A DNA stretch of 64,000 nucleotides from Mycolicibacter virginiensis (lineage in GTDB: Bacteria > Actinomycetota > Actinomycetes > Mycobacteriales > Mycobacteriaceae), in the NCBI RefSeq assembly GCF_022374935.2, contig NZ_CP092430.2, forward strand, positions 4,216,001-4,280,000, in the 5' to 3' direction. Below the pieces are notes generated by a model. It had not been told where the DNA came from. It worked only from the letters and a program-made list of their open reading frames with translations, and ran no database searches. How positions within the stretch are numbered: the first letter of the stretch is position 1; every line of letters begins with the position of its first letter. Shown one piece after another: positions 27,024-36,922 of this stretch. The position numbers and the translations under genes are program-made.

Positions 27024-28837
27024 GCCTGCCGCTGCTCATCGATGCCGCCGGCGGTGACCCGTGGCAGGCCAACAACACCCTGCGAAGTGGTAACCCGGCC
27101 GCTGTCGATGAGCTCGCGCAGGCATTCCACAACGCCGGCGCGTGTACCGCCGCGTCCAGCGCGGCGTTCGCCCAAGCCCGCCAACGCTTCCAGACGGCTT
27201 GGAACCGGGAGAACGGCGAGCACCCGATCAACGACTCACGCGAAGTACAACGCGCCACCGACACCTTGCACCTGCAACAAACCCAACTCACCGCGATCGG
27301 CACCGACCTGGAAATGATCGCAGCCGCGCTGGCCGAGGCACAGAAGTCCGCGGCCGCGAAGATCAACGCGCTGGAGATCCAGCTTCAAGACATCGACAAC
27401 CGCATCGGCATGTACCGGGAAGCCCACCTCGACACCGCCGAATTGGAACAGGTGGCCATCGACGACACCGCCGGCATCTTGCATCAGATCGAAAAGCTCC
27501 GCGACGACTACGCCGGAATACTTCAGATTTCGACAACCAAGCTGCTCTCCCACGGCTACGACCGGGCACCGCTGGGTGGCCCCCTCAGTCCCGCCCCGAG
27601 CGCGCCGGGCGACCAGTCCGCGTTCGAGGAGCTGTTGCGCGCCAACGACCAAGCGGTGCTCGATGCCATGGCCCGGGTCCGGGCCGCCCAAAAAGCCGTC
27701 GACGACGCCACGGCCAAGGCTTACCAGCAGGGTGCCGGCAGCGACGCGGCCCAGGAGGCGATGACGCGGCTGCCGGCCTTGAAGAAGAACCTCGCCGATG
27801 CCCTCGATGACCTGGGCAAGATCCCCGACTACTCGACCATCGATCCCGCCTCGGTGCACCTTGGTCCCGACGGCGCCGTGTCATTCGCCTACACCCTCGA
27901 GGGCCAGAAGATGGTGGTGACCGGCACCCTGAAAAACGGCAGCGGCGAGATCTACGACCAAGGCGCCGGCGCCGGCAGTGGCGCCTACTTCAGCTATCAG
28001 GACGGCAAGCTGGCCGCCTCCCGGTTCCTTGACCCGGGCCGCGTCACCCCCGACGACGCGCTGCTGCAGAACGTCATCTTCACCGCGGTGGGCGCCGGGC
28101 CCGCGGTCACCGCAGGCAAGGCCGGCGTCGAAGCCGGCTGGCAAGGCATGCGGTCCCTGCTCGCCCGCGAAGCCCTCGAAACCAGCGGCGGTAGCGCTGC
28201 CGGCCTGAGCGCCGACAACGTGCTGCCGCGCGCGATCACCCAGGCCGAAATCCGTGCGCAGGCCGCCGTCGACGATCTCGCCATCCACCACCCCGGCGTG
28301 CACGCTCCGGTCACCACCAGTGGCGATCACATTCCACCCGCCGCTACCGCCGAACACAGCCCAGCGCCCATCCACGAACACCCGCTGCCGGACGCCGGTC
28401 CGCACGTTCCTCATCCACTTCCGTCCGAACCGATGACATCGTGGCCGGCGTTCACCTTGGAAAGCCCGCTCGATCACATGAGCCCGGAGCTTCGGGTCTT
28501 GTCCGAACAGCACCTCACCGGCAGCGGTGAAACCGTCCTCGGACCATTTCGGCCAATCAGCGGCCCGTCCTACATTGACGTCGCACGGGCACACGGCGCC
28601 AGCTACTTCGACATAGGGCAAGAAGCATGGAACGCAGCGACCGAAACGGAGCGACTCGCCGCAAACCAGCACGTACTTGATGCCGCCATCGCCAATCGCG
28701 ATAGAATTACGTTGTCAGTCCCATTTCGCATGATCCGGCAAGACAGCTACACTGGCGCCGAGATCAGGTATCTCGAATCTCACGGATATGTGCGCAGCGG
28801 TAATACCTTGATTCGACCAGGCCTAGGGAGCGGGTAA
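27005..28837 (+). CDS. Predicted ESX-exported polymorphic toxin
   Basis: 610 residues from a GTG start. Residues about 1-150 form a conserved helical delivery region (DAAGGDPWQANNTLRSGNPA, FQTAWNRENGEHPINDS, then a coiled coil around 90-135) seen in large mycobacterial ESX-associated proteins. A middle region (about 200-420) is Ala/Gly-rich, followed by a His/Pro-rich linker (about 425-475). The last 125 residues (LSEQHLTGSGETVLGPF, YIDVARAHGASYFDIG, IRYLESHGYV) look like a modular toxin tip. Base composition falls to lower GC toward the 3' end. Enzymatic activity of the tip is unknown. A candidate immunity gene starts one base after the stop. Confidence 0.7.
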   Translation: MQLRYISLPLLIDAAGGDPWQANNTLRSGNPAAVDELAQAFHNAGACTAASSAAFAQARQRFQTAWNRENGEHPINDSREVQRATDTLHLQQTQLTAIGTDLEMIAAALAEAQKSAAAKINALEIQLQDIDNRIGMYREAHLDTAELEQVAIDDTAGILHQIEKLRDDYAGILQISTTKLLSHGYDRAPLGGPLSPAPSAPGDQSAFEELLRANDQAVLDAMARVRAAQKAVDDATAKAYQQGAGSDAAQEAMTRLPALKKNLADALDDLGKIPDYSTIDPASVHLGPDGAVSFAYTLEGQKMVVTGTLKNGSGEIYDQGAGAGSGAYFSYQDGKLAASRFLDPGRVTPDDALLQNVIFTAVGAGPAVTAGKAGVEAGWQGMRSLLAREALETSGGSAAGLSADNVLPRAITQAEIRAQAAVDDLAIHHPGVHAPVTTSGDHIPPAATAEHSPAPIHEHPLPDAGPHVPHPLPSEPMTSWPAFTLESPLDHMSPELRVLSEQHLTGSGETVLGPFRPISGPSYIDVARAHGASYFDIGQEAWNAATETERLAANQHVLDAAIANRDRITLSVPFRMIRQDSYTGAEIRYLESHGYVRSGNTLIRPGLGSG

Positions 28838-28838
28838 A

Positions 28839-29252
28839 ATGACGCGGTTACTCGAATTATTCCTAAAGCACCTTCAAGCGCTGTATCTGGATCCCAAATA
28901 CCGAATCACCAACTCCATGACCACCGGCTCTCCTGCCGAGAATGCGTCGTTACGGATGACTGGTGACACAACCAGCTGGCAGCTAATTAACGATAGAGGG
29001 CAGGTCTACGTAGCGGTCGCCCCAACCCGCCTTGATACCGCAGAAAATTGGTTTAGACTCACGACGATTCGACAGTATCTGGACGGCGTGGAAGAGCGCA
29101 GCACGCTACTCACTGATGAGCTTGCAACTTGGCTGAGTCACAATAAGGAACGAGTGGAAGCACTGTTCGTTGATGCACGCGTAGAACCTTCTTGCAAAGC
29201 CCTAATCGGCTTGGAAGAAATGAAGGCTACGGAGCTATTCGGACCGCCTTAA
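28839..29252 (+). CDS. Candidate immunity protein for the upstream toxin
   Basis: 137 residues, ATG, beginning one base after the toxin stop, with AGGGAG upstream. No signal peptide, Cys content low, mixed alpha/beta appearance (YRITNSMTTGSPAENASLRM, SWQLINDRGQVYVAV). Base composition is clearly less GC-rich than the sterol genes on both sides, a sign of transfer. I do not recognise the family. The assignment rests on size, position directly behind the toxin tip and low GC, the usual pattern of polymorphic toxin immunity genes. Confidence 0.55.
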   Translation: MTRLLELFLKHLQALYLDPKYRITNSMTTGSPAENASLRMTGDTTSWQLINDRGQVYVAVAPTRLDTAENWFRLTTIRQYLDGVEERSTLLTDELATWLSHNKERVEALFVDARVEPSCKALIGLEEMKATELFGPP

Positions 29253-29261
29253 AGGAAAACC

Positions 29262-29743
29262 ACGACAGACTTTGCGCGCCTCACGGCAACGTGGATTGAA
29301 TGGGCACCAAGGGCAACCCTCGCTGACGTGGCAGTGTCGGTGACCTGCGACGATTGTGAGCTCTTGTTCACGTCCAATGACTATTCGGTACATGTGTACC
29401 GGGACGGCCGCTGGTGGTTGATCGATACCGCCAATGACCGTCGACAGCGGTCACGCGGAGTAGCCAAGTTTCGTTTAACCTGGCAGAGAAGTACCTGATC
29501 GTGCGTTGGATATCCACGGCGTGCCCCAGGCTTGCCTCCAGAGCACTGGGCGCCGGGCTGTACAAGATGGGGTTCAGCAGTGAGGTCACGGTAGCGCCGA
29601 CCGAAAACCAATAGAGAACAGAGATCAAATCGCCTGCCGGGAGTGCGATTCTAGGACAGCCTTACAGCACCATCTTCAGTCATGTGATGTCGAGATCTGT
29701 TGACGAGATCGAACAGATGGGCAGAGCAGAGCTTCTGCGATAA
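29262..29743 (+). pseudogene. Decayed second immunity gene (Imm61-like)
   Basis: An open segment starts at 29262 where ATG is expected but ACG stands, preceded by AAAGGA. It reads TDFARLTATWIEWAPRATLA ... DGRWWLIDTANDRR and stops at 29498. A shift near 29474 to another frame continues the same kind of protein: NLAEKYLIVRW ... YKMGFSSEVTVAPTENQ, TAG at 29612, then reading on to MSRSVDEIEQMGRAELLR and TAA at 29743. This layout (WA, DGRWW, DR, KYLI, SVDEI) resembles my memory of the Imm61 family. So it has a lost start, one frameshift and one nonsense codon. Confidence 0.6.
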
Positions 29744-29781
29744 AGGCGACCGCGTCGGCCAGCGGCGTAGAGGAACCACCC

Positions 29782-31332
29782 CTAAATCTTGGCGTCCCGC
29801 CCCTCCCAATACGGGTCGCGCAGCTTGCGCTTGTACAGCTTGCCGTTGGGATCACGCGGCATCTCCGCGATGTAGTCAATCGACTTGGGCAGCTTGAACT
29901 TTGCCAGCCGTGCCGCCGCGTACTCCATCAGCTCGGCGGTCAGCGCGTCATCTCCGGTCACGCCCTCGGCCGGCTGGACGACGGCCTTGATCGCCTCGCC
30001 CCATTCCTCGTCGGGCACCCCGAACACCGCGACGTCGAGCACCTTCGGGTGGATGATCAGCTCGTTCTCGATCTCGGCCGGGTAGACGTTGACCCCGCCG
30101 GAGATGATCATGTTGGTCTTGCGGTCCTGCAGATACAGATAGCCGTCCTCATCCAAATAGCCGACGTCGCCGACGGTGAACAGGTCACCGGCACGGTTCT
30201 CCTCGGTCTTCTTCTGGTCGTTGTGGTAGGCGAAGGTGGAGCCGCCCATCTGCATGTAGACGGTGCCGACCTCGCCGGACGGCAGCTCGTTGCCTTCGTC
30301 GTCGAGCACCTTGACCACCGAATACGGCCAGGCCTTGCCCACCGAACCCGGGTGGGTCAGCCACTCGGCGCCGCTGATCTTGGTGCCGCCGCCCTCGGTG
30401 GCGGCGTAGTACTCGGTGATCACCGGACCCCACCAGTCCAGCATCTGACGCTTGACCTCGGGCGGGCATGGTGCCGCGCCGTGGATCATGTTGCGCAGCG
30501 AGGACATGTCGTAGCGCTCGCGCACCTCGGCGGGCAGCGCCAACAGCCGACGGAACTGGGTGGGCACCATGTGGCTGTGGGTGACCTTGTGCTCGGCGAT
30601 CAGCGCCAGCATCTCTTCGGGGTCCCACTTGTCCATCAGCACCACCTTGTGGCCCAGCTGGATGGAGATCGACGAGAAGTTCAGCACCGCAGTGTGATAC
30701 AGCGGCGAGCCACAGATGTGTACGTGGTTGTCGAACGGCAACAGGTCATAGAGCGCGAAGAAGCCGGCCGAGGCAACCGGAACCGCATCCGGGTCGGCGC
30801 CGGTCAGCGGACGCTTGACGCCCTTGGGCTTGCCGGTGGTGCCGGAGGTGTAGAGCATCGCGGCGCCCATGGTGCGGACGTCGGGCCGAGTCGCCGGCTC
30901 GTCGGCGCCCAAGGTGGACAGCGGGGCGAACCCCTCGATGTCGCCGACAGCGAAGCGCCCCTGCGCGGGCAGGCCGGCCTCGTCCGCGGCGATCTTGGAC
31001 GCCTCGGCGAACCGCTCGTGGGCGACAACAACTTTCGCACCGCTGTCGGAGAGGATGTAGCCGATCTCCGGACCGGTGAGGTGCCAGTTGATGGCCACGA
31101 TGTAGAGCCCGGTCTGCATGGCGGCGAAGTACACCGCGAGCGTGTCGACGATGTTCGGCAGCACCATCACCAGCACGTCGCCAGGCTCCAGGCCCATCGC
31201 CTGCAGGCCGCGGCCGTAGCGGTCGGCACGGGCGGCCAGCTCCCCGTAGGTCAGCTGACCACCGTGGACGTCGACCACGGCGACGGCGTCGGGGGTGTCA
31301 CGGGCAATGTTCCACAGGCCGGCTTCACTCAT
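29782..31332 (-). CDS. FadD-type acyl-CoA ligase, KstR-controlled
   Basis: 516 residues, ATG without Shine-Dalgarno and only ten bases from a KstR box, suggesting a leaderless message. ANL motifs: MLYTSGTTGKPKGVKR (about 158-173), EYYAATEGGGT, DRKTNMIISGGVNVYPAEIE and the C-terminal PNGKLYKRKLRDPYW with the catalytic Lys. It resembles FadD enzymes that activate steroid or bile-acid side-chain acids. No exact Mtb counterpart stands between Rv3519 and Rv3520c as I recall, so it may be an extra ligase of this species, acting on a different side-chain length. Confidence 0.85.
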   Translation of the reverse strand: MSEAGLWNIARDTPDAVAVVDVHGGQLTYGELAARADRYGRGLQAMGLEPGDVLVMVLPNIVDTLAVYFAAMQTGLYIVAINWHLTGPEIGYILSDSGAKVVVAHERFAEASKIAADEAGLPAQGRFAVGDIEGFAPLSTLGADEPATRPDVRTMGAAMLYTSGTTGKPKGVKRPLTGADPDAVPVASAGFFALYDLLPFDNHVHICGSPLYHTAVLNFSSISIQLGHKVVLMDKWDPEEMLALIAEHKVTHSHMVPTQFRRLLALPAEVRERYDMSSLRNMIHGAAPCPPEVKRQMLDWWGPVITEYYAATEGGGTKISGAEWLTHPGSVGKAWPYSVVKVLDDEGNELPSGEVGTVYMQMGGSTFAYHNDQKKTEENRAGDLFTVGDVGYLDEDGYLYLQDRKTNMIISGGVNVYPAEIENELIIHPKVLDVAVFGVPDEEWGEAIKAVVQPAEGVTGDDALTAELMEYAAARLAKFKLPKSIDYIAEMPRDPNGKLYKRKLRDPYWEGRDAKI

Positions 31333-31342
31333 TCGGCCAATC

Positions 31343-31356
31343 TAGAACGCGTTCTA
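31343..31356 (-). promoter_or_regulatory. KstR box upstream of the fadD-type ligase
   Basis: TAGAACGCGTTCTA, full match and itself a perfect palindrome; with flanking bases CTAGAACGCGTTCTAG is a 16-bp palindrome (31342-31357). Ten bases upstream of the ATG at 31332. Confidence 0.88.
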
Positions 31357-31398
31357 GTCTGCCCGCAAGGTGGGAACGGCGCCGCACGCCGAACCGTA

Positions 31399-32430
31399 CT
31401 AAACCAGCGAGGCCAGCTGCTGAATCTGCTCGGTGCTGCGTCCAGTGACCACCATCATGGTGACGCCGGCGGCCTCCCAGACCTTGATCTGCTTACGGAC
31501 GTAGTCGACGTCGCCCACGATCGCGGCGTCGTCCACCAGCTCGTCAGGGATGATCTCGCCGGCCTTGTCCTTTTGCCCACTGCGGAACAACTTGGTCACG
31601 TCGTCGACGACCTCGCCGTAGCCCATCCGGCGGTAGACCTCGGCGTGGAAGTTGGTGTCCTCCGAGCCCATGCCGCCCATGTAAAGCGCCAGGTAGGGCT
31701 TCATCGCCGCGAACGCCGCGGCACGGTCCTCGGTGATGACGATGTTGGCCGTCGCGCAGATCTCGAAGGTTTCCCGGGTACGCCGCGCGCCCGGTCGGGC
31801 GAAGCCCTCGTCGAGCCACTCGTTGTACATGTCGGCCAGCCGCGGCGCGTAGAAGATCGGCAGCCAGCCGTCGGCGATCTCGGCGGCCATCGCGATGTTC
31901 TTCGGGCCTTCGGCGCCCAGCATCACCGGGATGTCGGCCCGACGCGGGTGGGTGATCGGCTTGAGTGCCTTGCCCAGCCCGGTGCTGCCCTCGCCGCTGA
32001 TCGGCAGCGGGTAGTGCGGGCCGGCGCTGGTCACCGGGGCCTCGCGAGCCCACACCTGGCGCAGGATGTCGATGTACTCGCGGGTGCGCGCCAGCGGCTT
32101 ACCGAAGCGCTGGCCGTACCAGCCCTCCACCACCTGCGGACCGGACACGCCCAAGCCCAGGATGTGGCGGCCACCGGAGAGGTGGTCCAAGGTCAAGGCA
32201 GCCATCGCACAGGCGGTCGGGGTACGTGCCGACAGCTGAACCACCGAGGTGCCCAACCGAACCCGTGATGTCGACGAGCCCCACCAGGCCAGCGGCGTGT
32301 AGGCATCGGAGCCCCACGCCTCGGCGGTGAAGACCGCGTCAAAGCCGGCGTCCTCGGCTGCGCCCACCAGTTCGGCGTGGTTGGTCGGCGGCTGCGCGCC
32401 CCAATATCCGAGTTGCAGTCCCAGCTTCAT
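31399..32430 (-). CDS. LLM-class F420-dependent oxidoreductase (Rv3520c-like)
   Basis: 343 residues from the ATG at 32430 with GAGGAG upstream. TIM-barrel luciferase-like fold: N-terminus MKLGLQLGYWGAQPPTNHAE, core LTLDHLSGGRHILGLGVSGP, and VMLGAEGPKN. The conserved pattern and near-full-length similarity to Mtb Rv3520c support use of cofactor F420. The substrate is unknown; position within the KstR regulon suggests a sterol-derived ketone or alcohol. Transcribed divergently from the DUF35 gene across a KstR box. Confidence 0.9.
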   Translation of the reverse strand: MKLGLQLGYWGAQPPTNHAELVGAAEDAGFDAVFTAEAWGSDAYTPLAWWGSSTSRVRLGTSVVQLSARTPTACAMAALTLDHLSGGRHILGLGVSGPQVVEGWYGQRFGKPLARTREYIDILRQVWAREAPVTSAGPHYPLPISGEGSTGLGKALKPITHPRRADIPVMLGAEGPKNIAMAAEIADGWLPIFYAPRLADMYNEWLDEGFARPGARRTRETFEICATANIVITEDRAAAFAAMKPYLALYMGGMGSEDTNFHAEVYRRMGYGEVVDDVTKLFRSGQKDKAGEIIPDELVDDAAIVGDVDYVRKQIKVWEAAGVTMMVVTGRSTEQIQQLASLV

Positions 32431-32465
32431 CCTTGGCTCCTCGATTGCCTGCTTGCCACCATTGT

Positions 32466-32479
32466 TAGAACCTGTTCTA
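32466..32479. promoter_or_regulatory. KstR box between the F420 enzyme and the DUF35-ltp operon
   Basis: TAGAACCTGTTCTA, full match to TnnAACnnGTTnnA. It lies 35 bases from the minus-strand ATG and nine bases before the plus-strand GTG at 32489, so it can control both directions. Confidence 0.87.
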
Positions 32480-32488
32480 CTCGATGCC

Positions 32489-33481
32489 GTGACTGCCAGC
32501 CAAAGCAACCGCGCGCAGATCGATGAGCATGAGCCACCCCTCTCTGCGCCGCTGAAGTTGTCCTTCGACTACACACGTTCAGTCGGCCCCGTTCTGGGCG
32601 CGTTCTTCACCGCTCTGCGTGAGCGCCGCATCGTCGGCGTACGTGGCTCCGACGGTCGGGTGTACGTGCCGCCGGCCGAGTATGACCCGGTCAGCTACGA
32701 ACCGCTCACCGAGATCGTACCGGTGAGCAGCGTCGGCACCGTGGTCTCGTGGTCCTGGCAGCCGGCCCCGTTGGAAGGCCAACCGCTGGACACCCCGTTC
32801 GCCTGGGCGCTGATCAAGCTCGACGGCGCCGACGTGCCGCTGCTGCACGCGGTGGCGGCCGAGAGCGCCAAGGACATCAGTGTCGGCACCCGGGTGCACG
32901 CGCACTGGGCCGACGAGACCGTCGGCGCGATCACCGACATCGCCTACTTCGCGATCGGTGAGGACGCCGAACCGGTGGCCGACACCCCCGATGAGCGCGA
33001 CCCGGTGACCATGGTGGTGATCCCGTCCAGCCTGGAGATCCAGCACACCGCCTCGCTGCCGGAGAGCGCCTATCTGCGCGCCTTGCAGGAAGGCAAGTTG
33101 CTCGGGGCGCGCACCGGCACCGACGGCAAGCTGTACTTCCCGCCCAAGGAGGCCGACCCGGCCACCGGTCTGCCGCTGGACAACTTCGTCGAGCTGCCGG
33201 ACAAGGGCACCGTGACGACCTTCGCCATCATCAACATCCCGTTCGCCGGGCAGCGCATCAAACCGCCCTATGTGGCCGCCTATGTGTTGCTCGACGGCGC
33301 CGATATCCCCTTCCTGCACCTTGTTTCGGACATCGACGCCCACGAGGTACGGATGGGCATGCGCGTCGAGGCGGTGTGGAAGCCCCGCGAGGAGTGGGGC
33401 CTGGGCATCGACAACATCGAGTACTTCCGGCCTACCGGCGAACCGGACGCCGACTACGACACCTACAAGCACCACCTGTGA
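32489..33481 (+). CDS. Tandem DUF35 OB-fold protein, partner of Ltp4/Ltp3 (Rv3521-like)
   Basis: 330 residues from the GTG at 32489; the box nine bases upstream suggests a leaderless start. Two repeats of the same domain are visible: GVRGSDGRVYVPPAEYDP (about 50-67) and GARTGTDGKLYFPPKEADP (about 207-225), each followed by a beta-barrel segment. DUF35 proteins bind thiolase-like aldolases and supply an acyl-CoA-binding OB fold. The Cys-x-x-Cys zinc ribbon typical of DUF35 is missing in both halves. It is followed after eight bases by ltp4 and so probably forms a complex with Ltp4 or Ltp3. Confidence 0.85.
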   Translation: MTASQSNRAQIDEHEPPLSAPLKLSFDYTRSVGPVLGAFFTALRERRIVGVRGSDGRVYVPPAEYDPVSYEPLTEIVPVSSVGTVVSWSWQPAPLEGQPLDTPFAWALIKLDGADVPLLHAVAAESAKDISVGTRVHAHWADETVGAITDIAYFAIGEDAEPVADTPDERDPVTMVVIPSSLEIQHTASLPESAYLRALQEGKLLGARTGTDGKLYFPPKEADPATGLPLDNFVELPDKGTVTTFAIINIPFAGQRIKPPYVAAYVLLDGADIPFLHLVSDIDAHEVRMGMRVEAVWKPREEWGLGIDNIEYFRPTGEPDADYDTYKHHL

Positions 33482-33489
33482 GGGGCAGC

Positions 33490-34553
33490 ATGACGCAACG
33501 CGATGTCGCGGTGGTGGGCTTCGCCCACGCCCCGCACGTTCGCCGCACCGACGGCACCACCAACGGCGTCGAGATGTTGATGCCGTGTTTCGCTCAGTTG
33601 TACTCCGAGCTGGGAATCGCTCAGACCGACATCGGCTTCTGGTGCTCCGGTTCATCGGATTACCTTGCCGGACGCGCTTTCTCGTTCATCTCGGCGATCG
33701 ACTCGATCGGCGCGGTTCCGCCGATCAACGAGTCGCATGTGGAGATGGACGGCGCGTGGGCACTGTATGAGGCCTACATCAAGGTGTTGACCGGCGAGGT
33801 CGACACCGCGCTGGCCTACGGCTTCGGCAAGTCCTCGGCCGGCCAACTGCGCCGGATCCTGGCCCTGCAGACCGACCCCTATACCGTTGCGCCGCTGTGG
33901 CCGGACTCGGTCTCGATCGCAGCTCTGCAGGCCCGGCTTGGCCTGGACGGCGGCCAATGGACCGCCGAGCAGATGGCGCGGGTGGCACTGGATTCGTTCG
34001 CGGTCGCCGACCGGGTGGATTCGGTGGAGCCGTCGGCCAACCTCGACGACTTGCTGGGGCGCCCGTTCTTCGCCGACCCGCTGCGCCGCCACGACATCGC
34101 ACCGATCACCGATGGCGCTGCCGCGATCGTCCTGGCCGCCGGCGACAAGGCCCGTGAACTGTGCGAAAACCCGGCCTGGATAACCGGTTTCGAGCACCGC
34201 ATCGAGTCACCGGTGCTGGGAAGCCGGGACCTGACCCGGTCGCCGTCGACCACCGCCTCGGCGCGCGCGGCGAGCGGCGACGACATGCCCGCGGTGGACG
34301 TCGCCGAGATCCACGCGCCGTTCACCCATCAGCACCTGATCCTGACCGAGGCGATGCGGTTGCCGTCGAAGACGAAGGTGAACCTGTCCGGTGGGGCCTT
34401 GGCGGCCAACCCGATGTTCGTCGCCGGACTGGAGCGCATCGGCTTCGCCGCGCAGCACATTTTCAACCGTTCGGCCGGCCGCGTGCTGGCGCATGCCACC
34501 AGCGGCCCGGCGCTGCAACAGAACCTGGTCGCGGTGATGGAAGGACGCAACTG

Positions 34554-34554
<1 letters not shown>
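33490..34554 (+). CDS. ltp4: Ltp4, thiolase-fold aldolase-type protein
   Basis: 354 residues, ATG with AGGGGC upstream. Thiolase-superfamily fold of the SCP2/lipid-transfer (Ltp) class: early strand FWCSGSSDYLAG, SHVEMDGAWALYEAY where the nucleophilic Cys of thiolases would stand but Asp is found, and C-terminal VNLSGGALAANPMF. Loss of the Cys agrees with retro-aldol rather than thiolytic chemistry, known for Ltp2. It is coupled to ltp3 by TGATG. Syntenic with Rv3522; natural substrate in cholesterol degradation is not settled. Confidence 0.9.
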
Positions 34555-35738
<1,184 letters not shown>

Positions 35739-35751
35739 GAGGCACACCCGC

Positions 35752-36162
35752 ATGAATGCAGATCACCCCGCCCACCTCGCCGGCAAGCGCTCCCGTGACG
35801 CGGTAGCAGCCCGCGACAAGGACGCCTGGCTGGCAAACTTCGCCGACGACGCGATCGTGCAAGACCCGATCGGACCGTCGCACTTCGACCCCGAGGGCAA
35901 GGGCCACCGCGGCCGTGACGCGATCTCGAAGTTCTGGGACAACGCGATCGCCAGCACCGACAAGATCGAATTCAACTTCTCCGACACCTTCCAGTGCGGT
36001 GACGAGGAAGCCAACACGGGAAACATCACCATCACCATGGGTGGCCACCAGATCGTCACCGAGGGTGTATTCACCTACCGGGCCAACGAAAAGGGTGAAC
36101 TGGTGGCGCTGCGCGCCTACTGGGAGCTGGACCGCGCAGCCAAGACGGCCCGCAAGCTCTAG
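35752..36162 (+). CDS. Ketosteroid-isomerase-like SnoaL protein
   Basis: 136 residues from the ATG at 35752. NTF2/SnoaL fold with the KSI signature FADDAIVQDPIG: Asp38 aligns with the catalytic base Asp38 of the bacterial ketosteroid isomerase (there EDPVG). The oxyanion-hole residues of that enzyme (Tyr14, Asp99) do not seem conserved: the Tyr14 region reads GKRSRD and the Asp99 region TEGVF. So it may be a steroid delta-isomerase with different chemistry, a hydratase, or a binding protein. Last gene of the DUF35-ltp4-ltp3 operon. Confidence 0.75.
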   Translation: MNADHPAHLAGKRSRDAVAARDKDAWLANFADDAIVQDPIGPSHFDPEGKGHRGRDAISKFWDNAIASTDKIEFNFSDTFQCGDEEANTGNITITMGGHQIVTEGVFTYRANEKGELVALRAYWELDRAAKTARKL

Positions 36163-36175
36163 GCGCGGCAGCGTC

Positions 36176-36201
36176 CGTCGTCGAGATTTAATCTCACGAC
36201 G
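36176..36201. terminator. Hairpin between convergent genes
   Basis: CGTCGT and GAGATT (with one bulged C at 36182) pair with AATCTC and ACGACG, about 12 base pairs around a single T at 36189; in RNA the centre would open to a small loop. It follows the KSI-like gene (+) and faces the gene at 36277 (-). No T-tract. Confidence 0.4.
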
Positions 36202-36276
36202 CGACACGCCGATTCAGCGTCGTGGATTTCCCACTCGCCGCACGGGCTCGGCACAGCGGTGCGCCGTAGGAGCCGA

Positions 36277-36810
36277 TCACTCCGGCGTAACCGGCTCCAT
36301 GCCTTCGCGATAACGCTGCGCGAGATCGCGGTAGTACGGCGGGTTGGCGTTGATCCACATCTCGGCGCCGGTTCCCGCGATCGGGCCCTTGACGACGGCA
36401 GGCGAGCCGGTCACCAGCACCCCGGCCGGGATCTTTGTGCCGGCGAGCACCGTCGCGCCGGCCGCAACCAGACTGCGACTGCCGATCACCGCGCCGTCGA
36501 GCACCGTGGCGTGGTTGCCGATCAATGCCTCGGCACCGATGTTGGCGCCATGGATCAGGCACATGTGGGCGATCGTCGCGCCCGGGCCGATGTCCACCGG
36601 GACGCCCGGCGGCACATGCAGCACCGAGCCGTCCTGCACGTTGGCCCCCTCGCGGACCACGATGGGGGCGTCGTCGGCGCGCAAGATGGCGCCGAACCAC
36701 ACCGAGGCCCCGGCTTCGATGGTGACGTCGCCGATGAGCGTGGCGGTGGGAGCGACGAAGGCGGTGGGGTCGATCCGCGGCGAGCGACTATTGAAGGAGA
36801 ACAGCTGCAT
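36277..36810 (-). CDS. Gamma-carbonic-anhydrase-like hexapeptide protein (Rv3525c-like)
   Basis: 177 residues, ATG. Left-handed beta-helix made of hexapeptide repeats (PTATLIGDVTIEAGASVWFG, LIGNHATVLDGAVIGSRSLV). Three His at 65, 82 and 87 (SVLHV, IAHMCLIHG) match the zinc ligands of gamma-class carbonic anhydrases. Syntenic with Rv3525c, whose role in steroid degradation is unknown; CO2 hydration is plausible but bare hexapeptide folds also serve as acyltransferases. Divergent from kshA with the KstR box at 36881 between. Confidence 0.87.
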   Translation of the reverse strand: MQLFSFNSRSPRIDPTAFVAPTATLIGDVTIEAGASVWFGAILRADDAPIVVREGANVQDGSVLHVPPGVPVDIGPGATIAHMCLIHGANIGAEALIGNHATVLDGAVIGSRSLVAAGATVLAGTKIPAGVLVTGSPAVVKGPIAGTGAEMWINANPPYYRDLAQRYREGMEPVTPE

Positions 36811-36880
36811 TGTTCAGGTATATACCAGGGACCAAAGACCCCGAACCAACAGGGCTTATTGCGCAAACAGGCGTCAAAAC

Positions 36881-36894
36881 TGTAACGTGTTCTA
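36881..36894. promoter_or_regulatory. KstR box upstream of kshA
   Basis: TGTAACGTGTTCTA, full match to TnnAACnnGTTnnA, 28 bases before the kshA GTG and 70 bases from the minus-strand ATG at 36810. Confidence 0.87.
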
Positions 36895-36922
36895 GTTAGA
36901 AGCGAAGAGTTGGAGGCAACAG

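Noticed and set aside
30049..32268. 739-codon open frame antisense to the fadD-type ligase and the F420 enzyme
   Set aside because: Spans two real genes and their promoter with KstR box; no recognisable domains.
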